From Gammaproteobacteria bacterium (GTDB taxonomy: Bacteria; Pseudomonadota; Gammaproteobacteria; Steroidobacterales; Steroidobacteraceae), in contig DAHXNE010000043.1 of the NCBI GenBank assembly GCA_027366635.1, positions 48,809-112,808 of the forward strand: a stretch of 64,000 nt of DNA, given 5' to 3'. The notes under the pieces were generated by a model. It was not told the DNA's origin. It was given only the letters and a program-made list of their open reading frames with translations, and did no database searches. The position numbers and the translations under genes are program-made. The number at the start of each line of letters is the position of its first letter. The first letter of the stretch is position 1. Shown piece by piece: positions 8,281 through 18,458 of the stretch.

Positions 8281-8713
8281 CGTTACCGGTGCCCCCCGGC
8301 CGATTGGTCGGGCCGAGACTGTAGAGGTCATAGGGCAGCCCGTGCGTGCCGGGATAGACATAATGATACGGATGGCCCCAGGGATCGAGGCTCAGGCGCT
8401 GGATGTACGGGCCATGCCAGTTGGTCAAGGACGGATCGTTCGGCTTCTTCACCAGCGCCTCGAGGCCCTGTTGCGTGGTCGGGTAGGTCGAGTTGTCGAG
8501 CCGGTACTCGGTCAGGGCAGTCTCGAGGCTCTGGATGTCCTCTTTGGCCTTGGCCACACGCGCCTCGCTGACCTTGTTGACCACTTCCGGCACGATCACG
8601 GCGGCGAGCAGCCCGATGATCACCACCACGACCATGATCTCGATCAGGGTGAAGCCGCGCGCCGCGCGCCCGGTGCGGCGCTGGGCGCGCAATCGATCAA
8701 TGTGCTGTCTCAT
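8240..8713 (-). CDS. gspG: Type II secretion system major pseudopilin G
   Basis: GspG builds the pseudopilus. The 157-residue product starts MRQHIDRLRAQRR and is cleaved after GRAARG, before FTLIEIMVVVVIIGLL. The diagnostic C-terminal part is present, with STYPTTQQGLEAL, LDPWGHPYHYVYPG and YDLYSLG. This includes the calcium-binding loop region and the conserved DPWG. It is the first gene of the minus-strand operon here. gspC, D, E and F are not next to it and are presumably elsewhere. Confidence 0.95.
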   Translation of the reverse strand: MRQHIDRLRAQRRTGRAARGFTLIEIMVVVVIIGLLAAVIVPEVVNKVSEARVAKAKEDIQSLETALTEYRLDNSTYPTTQQGLEALVKKPNDPSLTNWHGPYIQRLSLDPWGHPYHYVYPGTHGLPYDLYSLGPTNRPGGTGNDAEIANWNLTNTN

Positions 8714-9171
8714 CCGGATTCCAAGGGTCGGCGGGGGCGCGATCAGCGGATGATAACATTTGGAGGGCGGATTTGGCTGTGCGTCGAGCGGTTCCTGACA
8801 GCGCACACATGACTTTAGTGCCGAAGGTCCTGCCATCCGACTCGCGCTTCTTTACGGTCGGACGTGCCTCGCTCGGCTGGGCCGAGCGAGGCCGCAGAGG
8901 CACTCCACGCGCTTTACGTTCCGCCGTCTCGGCGGTAGCGGCTTTTACTAGACTGATGGTTTGTACAGCTGCGCGAGCCAATACCATCTCGAGTCGCAAT
9001 CGCACCGCCGGTGGACATTGCGTTGCACGGTGATTCAAGCCGCCGGGGTCGCTCACCCACCGGTTCGCTTCGGTGCTTCGACCCCCGCATCGCGGCAGGG
9101 TTCCGGCGCGGGCGGCCTCTGGGCGGGCACGCTATACTGCGCAGCCGTTTTGGGCCGCTCGAGATGCGCGC
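8714..9171. other. Divergent intergenic region between gspG and fabD, with a perfect hairpin
   Basis: This 458-bp region holds no convincing gene and must contain the promoters of both divergent operons. A perfect 12-bp stem with a three-base loop lies at 8866-8892 (GCCTCGCTCGGC, TGG, GCCGAGCGAGGC). No T-run follows on either strand, so it is not a standard terminator. Its position between two promoters would suit a regulatory structure. A TATACT motif at 9133-9138 could be the -10 of fabD but has no clear -35. Confidence 0.5.
8750..8758 (-). promoter_or_regulatory. Candidate extended -10 promoter for the gsp operon
   Basis: Read on the minus strand the sequence is TGTTATCAT, an extended -10 (TG-N-TATCAT) about 37 bases before the gspG ATG. 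No good -35 hexamer is visible 16-18 bases upstream, which extended -10 promoters can tolerate. Motif inspection only. Confidence 0.35.
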
Positions 9172-10143
9172 ATGGGTTTTGGCTTCGTTTTTCCAGGGCA
9201 GGGCTCGCAGTCGGTGGGAATGCTCGCCGAATTGGCCGGCTCGAGCGAGGGGGCCCCGTTGCGGGAGACCTTCAGCGAGGCACGAGGGGTGCTGGGGTAT
9301 GACCTTTGGGGTCTGATCTCGGCGGGGCCTGCCGAGCAGCTCAACGCCACGGAATACACCCAGCCGGCCCTGCTTGCCGCCGGCATCGCGTTGTGGCGGC
9401 TGTGGCGCCAGCGCGGCGGCCCGGAGCCGGCCGCCGTTTGCGGTCACAGCCTTGGGGAATTCACCGCACTGACCGCCGCCGAGGCGCTGGAGTTTGCCGA
9501 GGCGCTGGTCCTGGTGCGCGCGCGCGGGCAGCTCATGCAGGCGGCCGTGTCGCAAGGCAGCGGCGCGATGGCCGCCATCCTCGGCCTGGAGGATGCCGTG
9601 GTGATACAGGTTTGCCAGGACAGTGCCGACGGCCAAGTGCTCGAGGCGGTGAATTTCAATGCGCCGGGGCAGGTGGTCGTCGCCGGCGAACGGCCCGCGG
9701 TGCAGCGCGCCATCGAGGCGGCCCGGGGACGCGGCGCCAAGCGCGCGGTGGTCCTGCCGGTGAGCGTGCCCGCGCACAGCAGTTTGATGCGTCCGGCCGC
9801 CGAGCGGTTGGCTGAGCGGCTCGCCGCGGTGCGCTGGCGGGCGCCGCGGCTGGCCTTCATCAGCGCCGTCGATGCCCAGGAGCATCGCGATCCGGCCGAG
9901 CTGCCGGCGCTGCTCACGCGCCAGCTCGTCAGTGCGGTCCGCTGGACCGACACCGTGCGCGCGCTGGCGGCACGCGGCTTGAATCCGATCATCGAATGCG
10001 GGCCGGGCAAGGTGTTGACGGCCCTCAACCGCCGCATCGGCCGCGAGAATAATGAGGAGAATATGGAGTGTCTGACGCTGGAGGACCGCGGCTCGCTCGA
10101 GCAGGCGCTCGCGGCCGTGGCATGCGGGGGTGACGATGCGTGA
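9172..10143 (+). CDS. fabD: Malonyl-CoA:ACP transacylase
   Basis: FabD moves malonyl groups from CoA to acyl carrier protein for type II fatty acid synthesis. The 323-residue product starts MGFGFVFPGQGSQ and carries the nucleophile motif GHSLGEF (about residue 90), the catalytic His in VPAHSSLM and the late motif ECGPGKVL. The ATG at 9172 gives the canonical N-terminus, with a weak GAG ribosome site upstream. The frame overlaps fabG by eight bases. In most gammaproteobacteria plsX and fabH come just before fabD. Here the divergent gsp operon takes that place. Confidence 0.95.
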   Translation: MGFGFVFPGQGSQSVGMLAELAGSSEGAPLRETFSEARGVLGYDLWGLISAGPAEQLNATEYTQPALLAAGIALWRLWRQRGGPEPAAVCGHSLGEFTALTAAEALEFAEALVLVRARGQLMQAAVSQGSGAMAAILGLEDAVVIQVCQDSADGQVLEAVNFNAPGQVVVAGERPAVQRAIEAARGRGAKRAVVLPVSVPAHSSLMRPAAERLAERLAAVRWRAPRLAFISAVDAQEHRDPAELPALLTRQLVSAVRWTDTVRALAARGLNPIIECGPGKVLTALNRRIGRENNEENMECLTLEDRGSLEQALAAVACGGDDA

Positions 10144-10882
10144 GCTCGAAAGCGATTGTGCGCTGGTCACCGGCGCCTCGCGCGGCATAGGGCGGGAGAT
10201 CGCCCTGGCGCTGGGGCGGGCCGGAGCGCGCGTGATAGGCACCGCGACTACGGCGGCCGGCGCCGAGGCGATCTCGGCGGCGCTGCACTCGTGCGGCTGC
10301 GCGGGCCGCGGTGCGGTGCTGGACGTCTCGGCCGCCGCTGCGATCGAGGCGTTTGCGGCAGCTCTGGAGAGTGCCGGCGAGATACCGAGCATCCTGGTGA
10401 ATAATGCGGCGGTGACGCGCGACGCGCTGCTGGTGCGCATGAAACCGGAGGATTGGGACTACGTCATCGCGACCGACCTGACCGCGGTGTTCCGCCTGAG
10501 TAAGGCCTGTCTGCGCGCGATGATGAAGGCGCGGCGCGGCCGCATCATCACGCTGACCTCGGTGGTGGGATTGACCGGCAATGCCGGGCAGGCGAACTAC
10601 GCCGCGGCCAAGGCCGGACTGATCGGGTTCACCAAGTCGCTCGCCCGCGAGGTGGCGTCCCGCGGTATCACGGTCAATGCCATCGCTCCGGGATTCATCG
10701 ACACGGACATGACCCGTGCGCTGGGGGATGAGCAGCGCGCGGCGCTGCTGCAGCAGATCCCGGCCGCGCGATTCGGCGCTGCGCAGGATGTGGCGGCTGC
10801 GGTACTGTTTCTGGCCTCGCCCCAGGCCGGCTATATCACGGGCGAAACCCTGCACGTCAACGGCGGGATGTACATGCCCTGA
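10136..10882 (+). CDS. fabG: 3-oxoacyl-ACP reductase
   Basis: FabG performs the NADPH-dependent reduction of 3-oxoacyl-ACP. The 248 residues form a classical short-chain dehydrogenase. The glycine-rich TGASRGIG lies near residue 14, NNAA follows (usually NNAG), then the catalytic Ser in LTSVVG and YAAAK with the Tyr and Lys. The C-terminus GETLHVNGGMYM matches FabG. The ATG at 10136 is preceded by GGGGG. A GTG at 10130 is an alternative start. Confidence 0.94.
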   Translation: MRELESDCALVTGASRGIGREIALALGRAGARVIGTATTAAGAEAISAALHSCGCAGRGAVLDVSAAAAIEAFAAALESAGEIPSILVNNAAVTRDALLVRMKPEDWDYVIATDLTAVFRLSKACLRAMMKARRGRIITLTSVVGLTGNAGQANYAAAKAGLIGFTKSLAREVASRGITVNAIAPGFIDTDMTRALGDEQRAALLQQIPAARFGAAQDVAAAVLFLASPQAGYITGETLHVNGGMYMP

Positions 10883-10983
10883 GGCGGGTGCGCAGGCTGC
10901 CGCGACCGCCGCCGGGACATTTCGTCTAAAAATCAATGATTCACAGAGACAGAAGGCGAGTGGCAGGCGCTGGCGCGTTCCCC

Positions 10984-10989
10984 TAAAAT
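10984..10989 (+). promoter_or_regulatory. Possible -10 element upstream of acpP
   Basis: TAAAAT lies 74 bases before the acpP start in an otherwise G+C-rich stretch of 180 bases between fabG and acpP. acpP commonly has its own strong promoter because ACP is abundant. The matching -35 (TGGCAG at 10961, spacer 17) is poor, so this is only a suggestion. Confidence 0.25.
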
Positions 10990-11062
10990 ACCGCGCCCGC
11001 GCCGCGCCCGGGGGCCGGCGAGCGGCATGCAAGTCCAATCACTTAGACATAAGGACCGATTA

Positions 11063-11305
11063 ATGAGCACAGTTGAGCAGCAGGTCAAAGCCATTGTGGC
11101 CGAGCAGCTGGGCGTCAAGCAGGAACAAGTCACCAATGACGCTTCCTTCGTGGATGACCTCGGTGCCGATTCGCTCGATACGGTCGAGCTGGTCATGGCC
11201 CTGGAGGAAGAATTCGAGATCGAGATTCCGGACGAAGACGCCGAGAAGATCACCACGGTCCAGCAGGCGATCGATTACATCAACGAGCGTCGCAACAAGG
11301 CTTGA
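11063..11305 (+). CDS. acpP: Acyl carrier protein
   Basis: This is an 80-residue acidic protein carrying fatty acyl chains on a phosphopantetheine arm. The attachment serine is in GADSLD (about residues 36-41), and the helix II signature [11 protein letters not shown] follows. The start MSTVEQQV has a good ribosome site (AAGGA, eight bases upstream). It lies between fabG and fabF as usual. The 251 bases downstream of it hold no gene. Confidence 0.98.
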   Translation: MSTVEQQVKAIVAEQLGVKQEQVTNDASFVDDLGADSLDTVELVMALEEEFEIEIPDEDAEKITTVQQAIDYINERRNKA

Positions 11306-11556
11306 GAAGCGGCCGCGGCCGGCGAGCCCGCCGCATGGCGGACGGCGTGGTGTTGGGCGCGGTGGGTTCGAATCAGACAGGCAGTGTTTGCCAGCCCCGA
11401 GAGGCTCTGTGCTGCGCGCGCTGCCGGGAGGCGCGCTGGCGGGGCCGATGACCTGTATCAGTATGCAGGTTCCGGAACGAGGGTCGAGCCGCCGCATTCG
11501 GAGCGTCGGCTCGGCGTACAGGGGCGGGCTGGAGTGCGCAATTTGCGGAGACTAAG

Positions 11557-12804
<1,248 letters not shown>

Positions 12805-12824
12805 GCGGCTGCGGGCCGCGCGGT

Positions 12825-14201
12825 GTGATCGCTCGCATCCTCCAGGTTCCCGCCGAAACGCTGCGAGTACTCGCGGGGCGCTGGCCCGGCCGCTATCCGC
12901 TGCTGCTCGACACGGTCGCGCCGAGTCCGACGTGCCGCTACAGTTTGCTGCTGGCCGAGCCCCAGGCGGCGCTGTGGCTCGATGCGCGTGGCCGGCTGGG
13001 GGGCGAGGGCCTGCCGCTCGGCCTGCTGCGCCCGCACGCGGGCTTCCTCGAGACCCTGGAGCGTTGGTGGCTCGCTGAGCGCACGGGTCCTACCGCGGTG
13101 CCGTACTGCGGCGGCTGGGCGGTGTATCTTGGCTACGAGCTGGCGGCGCAGATCGAGCCTCGACTGGTGCTGCCGCGGGCGCAGTATCCGTGGACAGCCC
13201 TCGCGTTGCGCTGCCCCTGCGCGCTGGTGTACGACCATCACACCGGTCTGATGCAACTGTACGCCGAGCCGCGGGCAGCCGGCTCGCTCGAGCGCATCGA
13301 GGCCGACGCCCGCTGGGCGGCCGACGAACGGCGCGCGCCGGCCGCGCAGCCGCCAGTGGCTGCGGTGCACGAACAGGCGCCGCAGGTCTTTTTGCAGCAG
13401 GTGCACGCGGCTCTGGCACACATCGGTGCCGGAGAGGTGTACCAGATCAATCTGTCCCGCGCATGGGACATCCGCCTGCGCGCCGAGCAGAGTCTCGGCG
13501 ATCTCTACGAGCGGCTGCGCGCGGCCAATCCGGCGCCCTTCGCGGCCTGGGCGCAGTGGCGGGGCGCGTCGATTCTGAGCTCATCGCCGGAGCGGCTGGT
13601 ACGCATCGGCGATGGACGCGTGCAGACGCGACCGATCGCCGGCACGCGCGCGCGCGCCGCGCCTCCGGGCCGCGATGCCGAAGAGCGAGCTGCGCTCGCG
13701 GCGCACCCGAAGGAGCGCGCCGAGCACATCATGCTCATCGATCTGGAGCGCAATGACCTCGGGCGCGTCTGCCAACCGGGCACGGTGTGCGTCGAGGACT
13801 TGATGACGATCGAGAGCTACCGGCACGTGCATCACATCGTCTCGGGTGTTAGCGGCCGATTGCGACCCGAGCTGACGCCGATCGCGGCGCTGCGGGCCGT
13901 GTTTCCCGGAGGTACCATCACCGGGTGCCCGAAATTTCGCTGCATGCAGCTCATCGCCGAGCTGGAGGGGGAGGGACGCGGGCCTTACACCGGCTCGCTC
14001 GGCTGGCTGGGGCGTGATGGCCGAGCCGACTTCAATATCCTGATTCGCACGCTGTGGGCACAGGGGACGCGCGCGCAGCTGCGCGCTGGGGCTGGCATCG
14101 TCGCCGACTCCGATCCGCAGCGCGAGCTCGCCGAGACGCGCGCCAAGGCGCGCGGAGTGCTGGCCGCGCTCGGCAGCGTGCCCGGGGAGGCCGCCGCGTG
14201 A
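12825..14201 (+). CDS. pabB: Aminodeoxychorismate synthase component I
   Basis: PabB joins the TrpE/PabB chorismate-utilising family and makes 4-amino-4-deoxychorismate for folate. The 458-residue product has the chorismate-binding core: GEVYQINLSRAW, SSSPERLVR, TRPIAGTRARA, HIMLIDLERNDLG and FPGGTITGCPK. The start is taken as the GTG at 12825, 20 bases after fabF, since earlier codons would lie inside fabF. It is followed without a gap by pabC (GTGA overlap). A pabA glutaminase partner is not in the window. Confidence 0.9.
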   Translation: MIARILQVPAETLRVLAGRWPGRYPLLLDTVAPSPTCRYSLLLAEPQAALWLDARGRLGGEGLPLGLLRPHAGFLETLERWWLAERTGPTAVPYCGGWAVYLGYELAAQIEPRLVLPRAQYPWTALALRCPCALVYDHHTGLMQLYAEPRAAGSLERIEADARWAADERRAPAAQPPVAAVHEQAPQVFLQQVHAALAHIGAGEVYQINLSRAWDIRLRAEQSLGDLYERLRAANPAPFAAWAQWRGASILSSSPERLVRIGDGRVQTRPIAGTRARAAPPGRDAEERAALAAHPKERAEHIMLIDLERNDLGRVCQPGTVCVEDLMTIESYRHVHHIVSGVSGRLRPELTPIAALRAVFPGGTITGCPKFRCMQLIAELEGEGRGPYTGSLGWLGRDGRADFNILIRTLWAQGTRAQLRAGAGIVADSDPQRELAETRAKARGVLAALGSVPGEAAA

Positions 14202-15046
14202 GCGCGCCCGAGGTCTGGTTCGAGGCGGGGACCGGTGCGGGGATCTCGCCGCTCGATCGCGGCCTGCACTTCGGCGACGGCGTATTCGAGACTGTGGCGT
14301 GCGTGGCGCATCGGCCGCGATTTCTCACGCTGCATCTGGAGCGGCTGTCCCTGGGCTGCCGCCGGCTGAGGCTGCCGGCGCGCGACCCGAGCGCGCTGCG
14401 CGCGCGCATCGAGGAAGCTGCCGCGCGCGCCGAGCGTGCGCTGGTCAAGGTGTTGCTCACGCGCGGGCCGGCGAGTCGCCGCGGCTACGCGTGGGGCGAG
14501 GAGGCGGGCACCTGTGTCATCATCGGTTATCCTTGGCCCGAGGACGATGCTCAGCTCGGGCGGGGCGCGCGGGTGCGCCTTGCGGCGATCCGGCTCGGCG
14601 AGAATCCGGCGCTTGCCGGCCTGAAGCACTGCAACCGCCTGGAGCAGATCCTGGCGCGCGGCGAAGCGGGAGCCGAGTCGGCCGACGAGGCACTGATGCT
14701 CAGCAGCTCGGGAATACTGATCTCCGGAACCATGACCAACGTGTTTCTCATCGATGGCTCGCCGGATGCGCCGCGGTTGCGCACGCCCGGGCTCGACCGG
14801 TGCGGGGTCGCCGGTGTGATGCGCCGCGTGGTGATGCGCGAGGCGGCGCGTATCGGCCTGCCGGTCGAGGAATGCGCGCTGACGACGGATGATCTGGCCG
14901 CGGCGCACGAGATCTTTCTGACCAATGCCCGGGTGGGCGTGTGGCCGGTGCGCTCGTTCGAGGCGCGTTGCTTCGAATCCGCTCCGGTCACGATGCAGCT
15001 GCGCGCGCATCTGCGGCCGTTGCTCGAGGCGCCGAGCGATGCGTAA
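14198..15046 (+). CDS. pabC: Aminodeoxychorismate lyase
   Basis: PabC removes pyruvate from aminodeoxychorismate to give p-aminobenzoate. It is a fold IV PLP enzyme. The 282-residue product begins at a GTG that overlaps the pabB stop. Motifs are SPLDRGLHFGDGVFET near residue 15, the PLP lysine in LAGLKHCNRLEQIL (about 145), and the phosphate-binding SSGILISGTMTNVF. It forms a two-gene folate unit with pabB and overlaps mltG by eight bases. Confidence 0.92.
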   Translation: MSAPEVWFEAGTGAGISPLDRGLHFGDGVFETVACVAHRPRFLTLHLERLSLGCRRLRLPARDPSALRARIEEAAARAERALVKVLLTRGPASRRGYAWGEEAGTCVIIGYPWPEDDAQLGRGARVRLAAIRLGENPALAGLKHCNRLEQILARGEAGAESADEALMLSSSGILISGTMTNVFLIDGSPDAPRLRTPGLDRCGVAGVMRRVVMREAARIGLPVEECALTTDDLAAAHEIFLTNARVGVWPVRSFEARCFESAPVTMQLRAHLRPLLEAPSDA

Positions 15047-16160
15047 GCCGGGTCGAGGGCGGCGTGCATGGGTGGTTGCCGCGGTGCTCGCGCTGGTGGT
15101 GCTCGCCGCCGGGGGCGCCTATGGGCTGCTGAGGCTTAACTATCATATCGCCGGACCGGCGCAGCGTCCCGTGCGGTTGCGCGTCACGACGGGCGAGACG
15201 CTGGCCGGTGCGTTCGATGCCCTGGCCGCGCGCGGCGCACTGCGCCATCCGCGCGCGGTCGAGCTGTACCTGCGGCTCATGGGCGAACAGCCGCGCATGG
15301 AGATTGGCGTATACGATATTCCGGCGCACTCGAGCCCCGCTCAGATCGTGCGTATGTTCGAGGCGGGAAAGGTCGTGCTGGACCACATCACGGTGATCGA
15401 CGGAGTCACGTTCGCCGATTTTCTGGCTGAGCTCGATGCCGACCCCGATGTGAACGCGACGCTGCGCGGCAAGAGTGACGCGCAGATCATGGCCGCGCTC
15501 GGTCACCCGGGCGAGAATCCTGAAGGGCGCTTCTTTCCTGACACCTACAGTTTCGCGCCCGGGACCACCGACCTGACTGTGCTGCGCGTGGCGTATCGGA
15601 AGATGTCGGCGGAGCTGCAGCGGATCTGGGCGCACCGCAGCCCGGGTCTTCCCGTGCACAGCGCCTACCAGGCGCTGATCCTCGCCTCCATCATCGAGAA
15701 GGAGACCGGTCTGGCGGGCGAGCGCTCGCGCATCGCCGGGGTGTTTGTCAATCGGCTGCGACGCGGCATGCCTCTGCAGTCCGATCCGACCGTCATTTAC
15801 GCTCTCGGCAAGCGCTACCACGGCACGCTGAGCGCCGCTGACATGAGCGTGAAATCCCCGTACAACACTTACTTGCACACCGGGTTGCCGCCGACGCCGA
15901 TCTGCCTGCCGAGCAAGGCGGCGCTGCACGCCGCGGTGCATCCGGCCAAGACCCCGGATCTGTACTTCGTCGCCACCGGCAAGGGTGGCCATGTTTTCTC
16001 ACGGACGTTGGCTCGTCACGATGTGCAGGTACTGAGCTACATCCGGCAGTTGCGTCAGGACCGGCTCGAGGCGCGCCGCAAGGCGCGGGTGCAGGCACGT
16101 CGCAGGGCGCGGCCCGCGGCGCGTAACAAGGCGCGGCACACCGACTCGGGGCATACCTGA
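15039..16160 (+). CDS. mltG: Endolytic murein transglycosylase
   Basis: MltG (YceG) cleaves nascent peptidoglycan strands at the inner membrane. The 373-residue product has a short basic N-terminus, one membrane helix at about residues 10-30, a LysM-like region and the YceG domain. Catalytic Glu is in ASIIEKETG. GVFVNRLRRGMPLQSDPT and SPYNTYLHTGLPPTPI complete the signature. The last 40 residues are an Arg/Lys/Ala-rich tail that is longer than usual. It sits between pabC and tmk as in many proteobacteria, with one-base overlap to tmk (TGATG). Confidence 0.93.
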   Translation: MRKPGRGRRAWVVAAVLALVVLAAGGAYGLLRLNYHIAGPAQRPVRLRVTTGETLAGAFDALAARGALRHPRAVELYLRLMGEQPRMEIGVYDIPAHSSPAQIVRMFEAGKVVLDHITVIDGVTFADFLAELDADPDVNATLRGKSDAQIMAALGHPGENPEGRFFPDTYSFAPGTTDLTVLRVAYRKMSAELQRIWAHRSPGLPVHSAYQALILASIIEKETGLAGERSRIAGVFVNRLRRGMPLQSDPTVIYALGKRYHGTLSAADMSVKSPYNTYLHTGLPPTPICLPSKAALHAAVHPAKTPDLYFVATGKGGHVFSRTLARHDVQVLSYIRQLRQDRLEARRKARVQARRRARPAARNKARHTDSGHT

Positions 16161-16804
16161 TGGGCGCGGGAGGGCTGATCACCCTGGAGGGTATCGAAGG
16201 GGCCGGCAAGTCGACGCTGGCGGCCTGGGCGAGCCAGTGGCTGCGTAGCCGCGGCGCGCGCGTACGGTTGACGCGCGAGCCCGGCGGCACCGAGCTCGCC
16301 GAGCGCGTACGGCGCATCGCGCTCGAGCCGGGCCCGGAGCGGGTGTGCGCCGATGCCGAGACTTTGCTGATGTTCGCCGCACGGGCGATTCATCTGACCA
16401 ACTTGATCCGCCCGGCGCTCGCGCGGGGCGAATGGGTGGTTTGCGACCGGTTCACGGACGCGACCCGCGCCTACCAGGGCGCTGGACGAGGTGTCGATGC
16501 GGCATGGATCGAGGCGCTTGCCGAGCACGTCCACCCGGACGTGACGCCGACGTGTACGTTGCTTCTGGACGTGCCTGTTGCGGTGGGGCTGGAGCGTGCC
16601 CGGGCACGGCGCGCCGGGACCGACCGGTTCGAGAGCGAAACGCAAGGGTTCTTCGAGCGCATCCGCGCGGGTTATCTGGCTTTGGCGCGCGCCGCGCCGC
16701 AGCGCATCCAAATTATCGATGCGGCGGCACCCCTGGAGTCGGTGCAGCGGCAAATCGGGGCGGCGCTGGAGCGGTGCGTCGCGATGACGGGAGGCTTGCG
16801 GTGA
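16160..16804 (+). CDS. tmk: Thymidylate kinase
   Basis: Tmk phosphorylates dTMP to dTDP. The 214 residues show the P-loop EGIEGAGKST near residue 10, the DR motif TREPGGTELAE, the WVVCDRFTDATRAYQG segment and the LID region ending in DRFE. The start ATG overlaps the mltG stop. The stop overlaps the holB GTG by three bases. Confidence 0.95.
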   Translation: MGAGGLITLEGIEGAGKSTLAAWASQWLRSRGARVRLTREPGGTELAERVRRIALEPGPERVCADAETLLMFAARAIHLTNLIRPALARGEWVVCDRFTDATRAYQGAGRGVDAAWIEALAEHVHPDVTPTCTLLLDVPVAVGLERARARRAGTDRFESETQGFFERIRAGYLALARAAPQRIQIIDAAAPLESVQRQIGAALERCVAMTGGLR

Positions 16805-17760
16805 GCCCGGTGTGGCTCGAGGAGCAGATGGCGCGTCTGCGCGCGGCCTTCGAGGCCGGGCATATGCCGCATGCGCTGCTGATACACGAGGCCCCCGGAG
16901 CGGGCGGGGAATGGCTGGGGTACTGGACGGCGCAGCTGTTACTGTGCGCACATCCGCAGCGCGCACCTTGCGGGGAGTGCGCGGCCTGCGGGCACGTGGC
17001 GCGGCGGCAGCATCCGGACTTGCTGCGGCTCGAACCGCAGGAGCGCTCGACGCAGATCCGCATCGAGCAGGTGCGCGACCTTGCGGCCGATCTGGCGCTC
17101 ACCGCCCACCAAGGCGGGTACAAGGTGGGGATTCTATCGCCGGCGGACAGCATGAATCGCTTCGCCGCCAATGCGCTGCTGAAGACTCTGGAGGAACCGG
17201 CACCGCGTACGCTGCTGGCGCTGGTTGCGAGCGTGCCCTCGCGCCTGCCAGCGACCATTCTGAGCCGCTGTCAACGCCTGCGCGTGCCCGCGCCCTCGCG
17301 TGCCCAGGCCGCGCAGTGGCTCACCGCGACCCGTGGCCCGGCCGACTGGGAGGCGGTCCTCGCGGTGCTCGGCGATGCTCCGTTCATCGCCGCAATGCTC
17401 GATCCGGCGACGATCGCGCAGACGGCGGCCGAGATGCGCCAAGAGCTGGAGCAGCTTGCCGGCGGCTCGGGCGACCCGGCCGGCAGCGCCGAGCGCTGGG
17501 CGCGCAGCGAGCCGGCGTTGCGGTTGACCTGTTTTGAGAATTGGCTCACGGAACGGATTCGCCGCGGGGTGCTCGGCGAGGGCGCGGTGGCCGAATTGCG
17601 GGCCAGCGCGCACTCGGGCGCCGCGGGGCTGACTATAAGAGCCGCATTTGAGCTCCTGGACGGCGTGCGGGAGCTGCGCTCATCATTGGACGCGCCGATC
17701 AACCGGGGCGTGGCGCTCGAGGCGATGTTGCGGCGCATGGCGCCGCGCACGGCCGTCTGA
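16801..17760 (+). CDS. holB: DNA polymerase III subunit delta prime
   Basis: Delta prime is part of the clamp loader. The 319-residue AAA+ protein has a degenerate P-loop (APGAGGEW instead of GKT), in line with the inactive ATP site of delta prime. The zinc module CxxxxxxxCxxCxxC is seen as LCAHPQRAPCGECAACGH. ALLKTLEEPAP and ILSRCQRLRVP are the family SRC signature. The start is GTG at 16801, overlapping the tmk stop. Confidence 0.92.
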   Translation: MSPVWLEEQMARLRAAFEAGHMPHALLIHEAPGAGGEWLGYWTAQLLLCAHPQRAPCGECAACGHVARRQHPDLLRLEPQERSTQIRIEQVRDLAADLALTAHQGGYKVGILSPADSMNRFAANALLKTLEEPAPRTLLALVASVPSRLPATILSRCQRLRVPAPSRAQAAQWLTATRGPADWEAVLAVLGDAPFIAAMLDPATIAQTAAEMRQELEQLAGGSGDPAGSAERWARSEPALRLTCFENWLTERIRRGVLGEGAVAELRASAHSGAAGLTIRAAFELLDGVRELRSSLDAPINRGVALEAMLRRMAPRTAV

Positions 17761-17809
17761 GCACGATCCGCGCTGCCCGGGTGTCGACCACAAAGCCGAG
17801 GACCTGAAC

Positions 17810-18160
17810 GTGAGAGCCGGTGGCAACAAGCCGAGTCTGCTGACACTAACGATCAAGGACAAGAGCGCCCTGTATCTGGCCTATATGCCGTTCGTGAAGA
17901 ACGGCGGATTGTTCATTCCGACGAACAGCAACTACCGACTCGGCGACGAAGTGTTCATGTTGCTCAACCTCATGGGCGAGGACGAGAAGCTGCCCGTGGC
18001 CGGCCGGGTCATCTGGATGACGCCCAAGGGCGCGCAGGGCAAGCGCACCGCCGGCATCGGCGTGCAGTTCAGCGAGCAGGATCACGGTCAGACCCAGAAG
18101 AAGATCGAGACGTATCTCGCCGGGGCGCTCTCCGGCGACAAGCCGACGCACACCATGTAG
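17810..18160 (+). CDS. pilZ: Type IV pilus protein PilZ
   Basis: PilZ of the type IV pilus acts with PilF/PilB and FimX to control pilus extension. The 116-residue product contains TLTIKDKSALYLAYMPFVK and NGGLFIPTNSNYRLGDEVF, close to Pseudomonas PilZ. It lacks the RxxxR motif that binds cyclic di-GMP in other PilZ domains, as is usual for this subgroup. The GTG at 17810 has GAGG upstream. Its place after holB is typical of gammaproteobacteria. Confidence 0.93.
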   Translation: MRAGGNKPSLLTLTIKDKSALYLAYMPFVKNGGLFIPTNSNYRLGDEVFMLLNLMGEDEKLPVAGRVIWMTPKGAQGKRTAGIGVQFSEQDHGQTQKKIETYLAGALSGDKPTHTM

Positions 18161-18249
18161 GGCCGGTCGGGCCGCCGCCCGCTCAGGTCATCACTCTACC
18201 CGGGCCGCCGGCATTGCCGGCCGCCGGGCTCCTCAATTGTCCGATCCAG

Positions 18250-18294
18250 GGCGACGCACAGTGGCGGACGCTGCGCCCGCCACTGTGTGTCGCC
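18250..18294. other. Long 18-bp stem hairpin between pilZ and the polysaccharide locus
   Basis: GGCGACGCACAGTGGCGG (18250-18267) pairs with 18277-18294 around a nine-base loop. All positions pair, with one G-T wobble. No T-run follows, so a rho-independent terminator is not supported. It lies in a 448-bp gene-free stretch (18161-18608) that must insulate the housekeeping operon from, and start transcription of, the polysaccharide locus. A leader structure or a protein-binding site are both possible. Confidence 0.6.
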
Positions 18295-18458
18295 GGTTCG
18301 CGCCGCGCGTGTCTGCAGGCTTTGCGGCAGAAAGCGCCGGCGGGAATTTACCCTGCACCGCGCCGGCGGCGATTGCTGAACGGCGCCCGGCGCTGTGGCA
18401 GGCGCTTACGGTGAATCCAAGACATTGATATGGGTGATCTCCCGATTGTCGCCTCAAC

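Noticed and set aside
8931..8942. GGCGGTAGCGGC resembles the ops element of RfaH (GGCGGTAGCGTG).
   Set aside because: It lies before fabD, not before a polysaccharide operon. The match breaks at the end and may be chance in G+C-rich DNA.
8914..10440. A 508-codon minus-strand frame opposite fabD and fabG.
   Set aside because: It shows Arg/His/Gln-rich antisense composition and lies opposite two highly conserved genes.
10961..10977. TGGCAGGCGCTGGCGCG upstream of acpP resembles a sigma-54 site.
   Set aside because: The GG and GC elements are one base too close for the fixed -24/-12 spacing.
11366..11378. GTGGGTTCGAATC looks like a tRNA T-arm loop.
   Set aside because: No acceptor stem, D-arm or anticodon arm could be folded around it.
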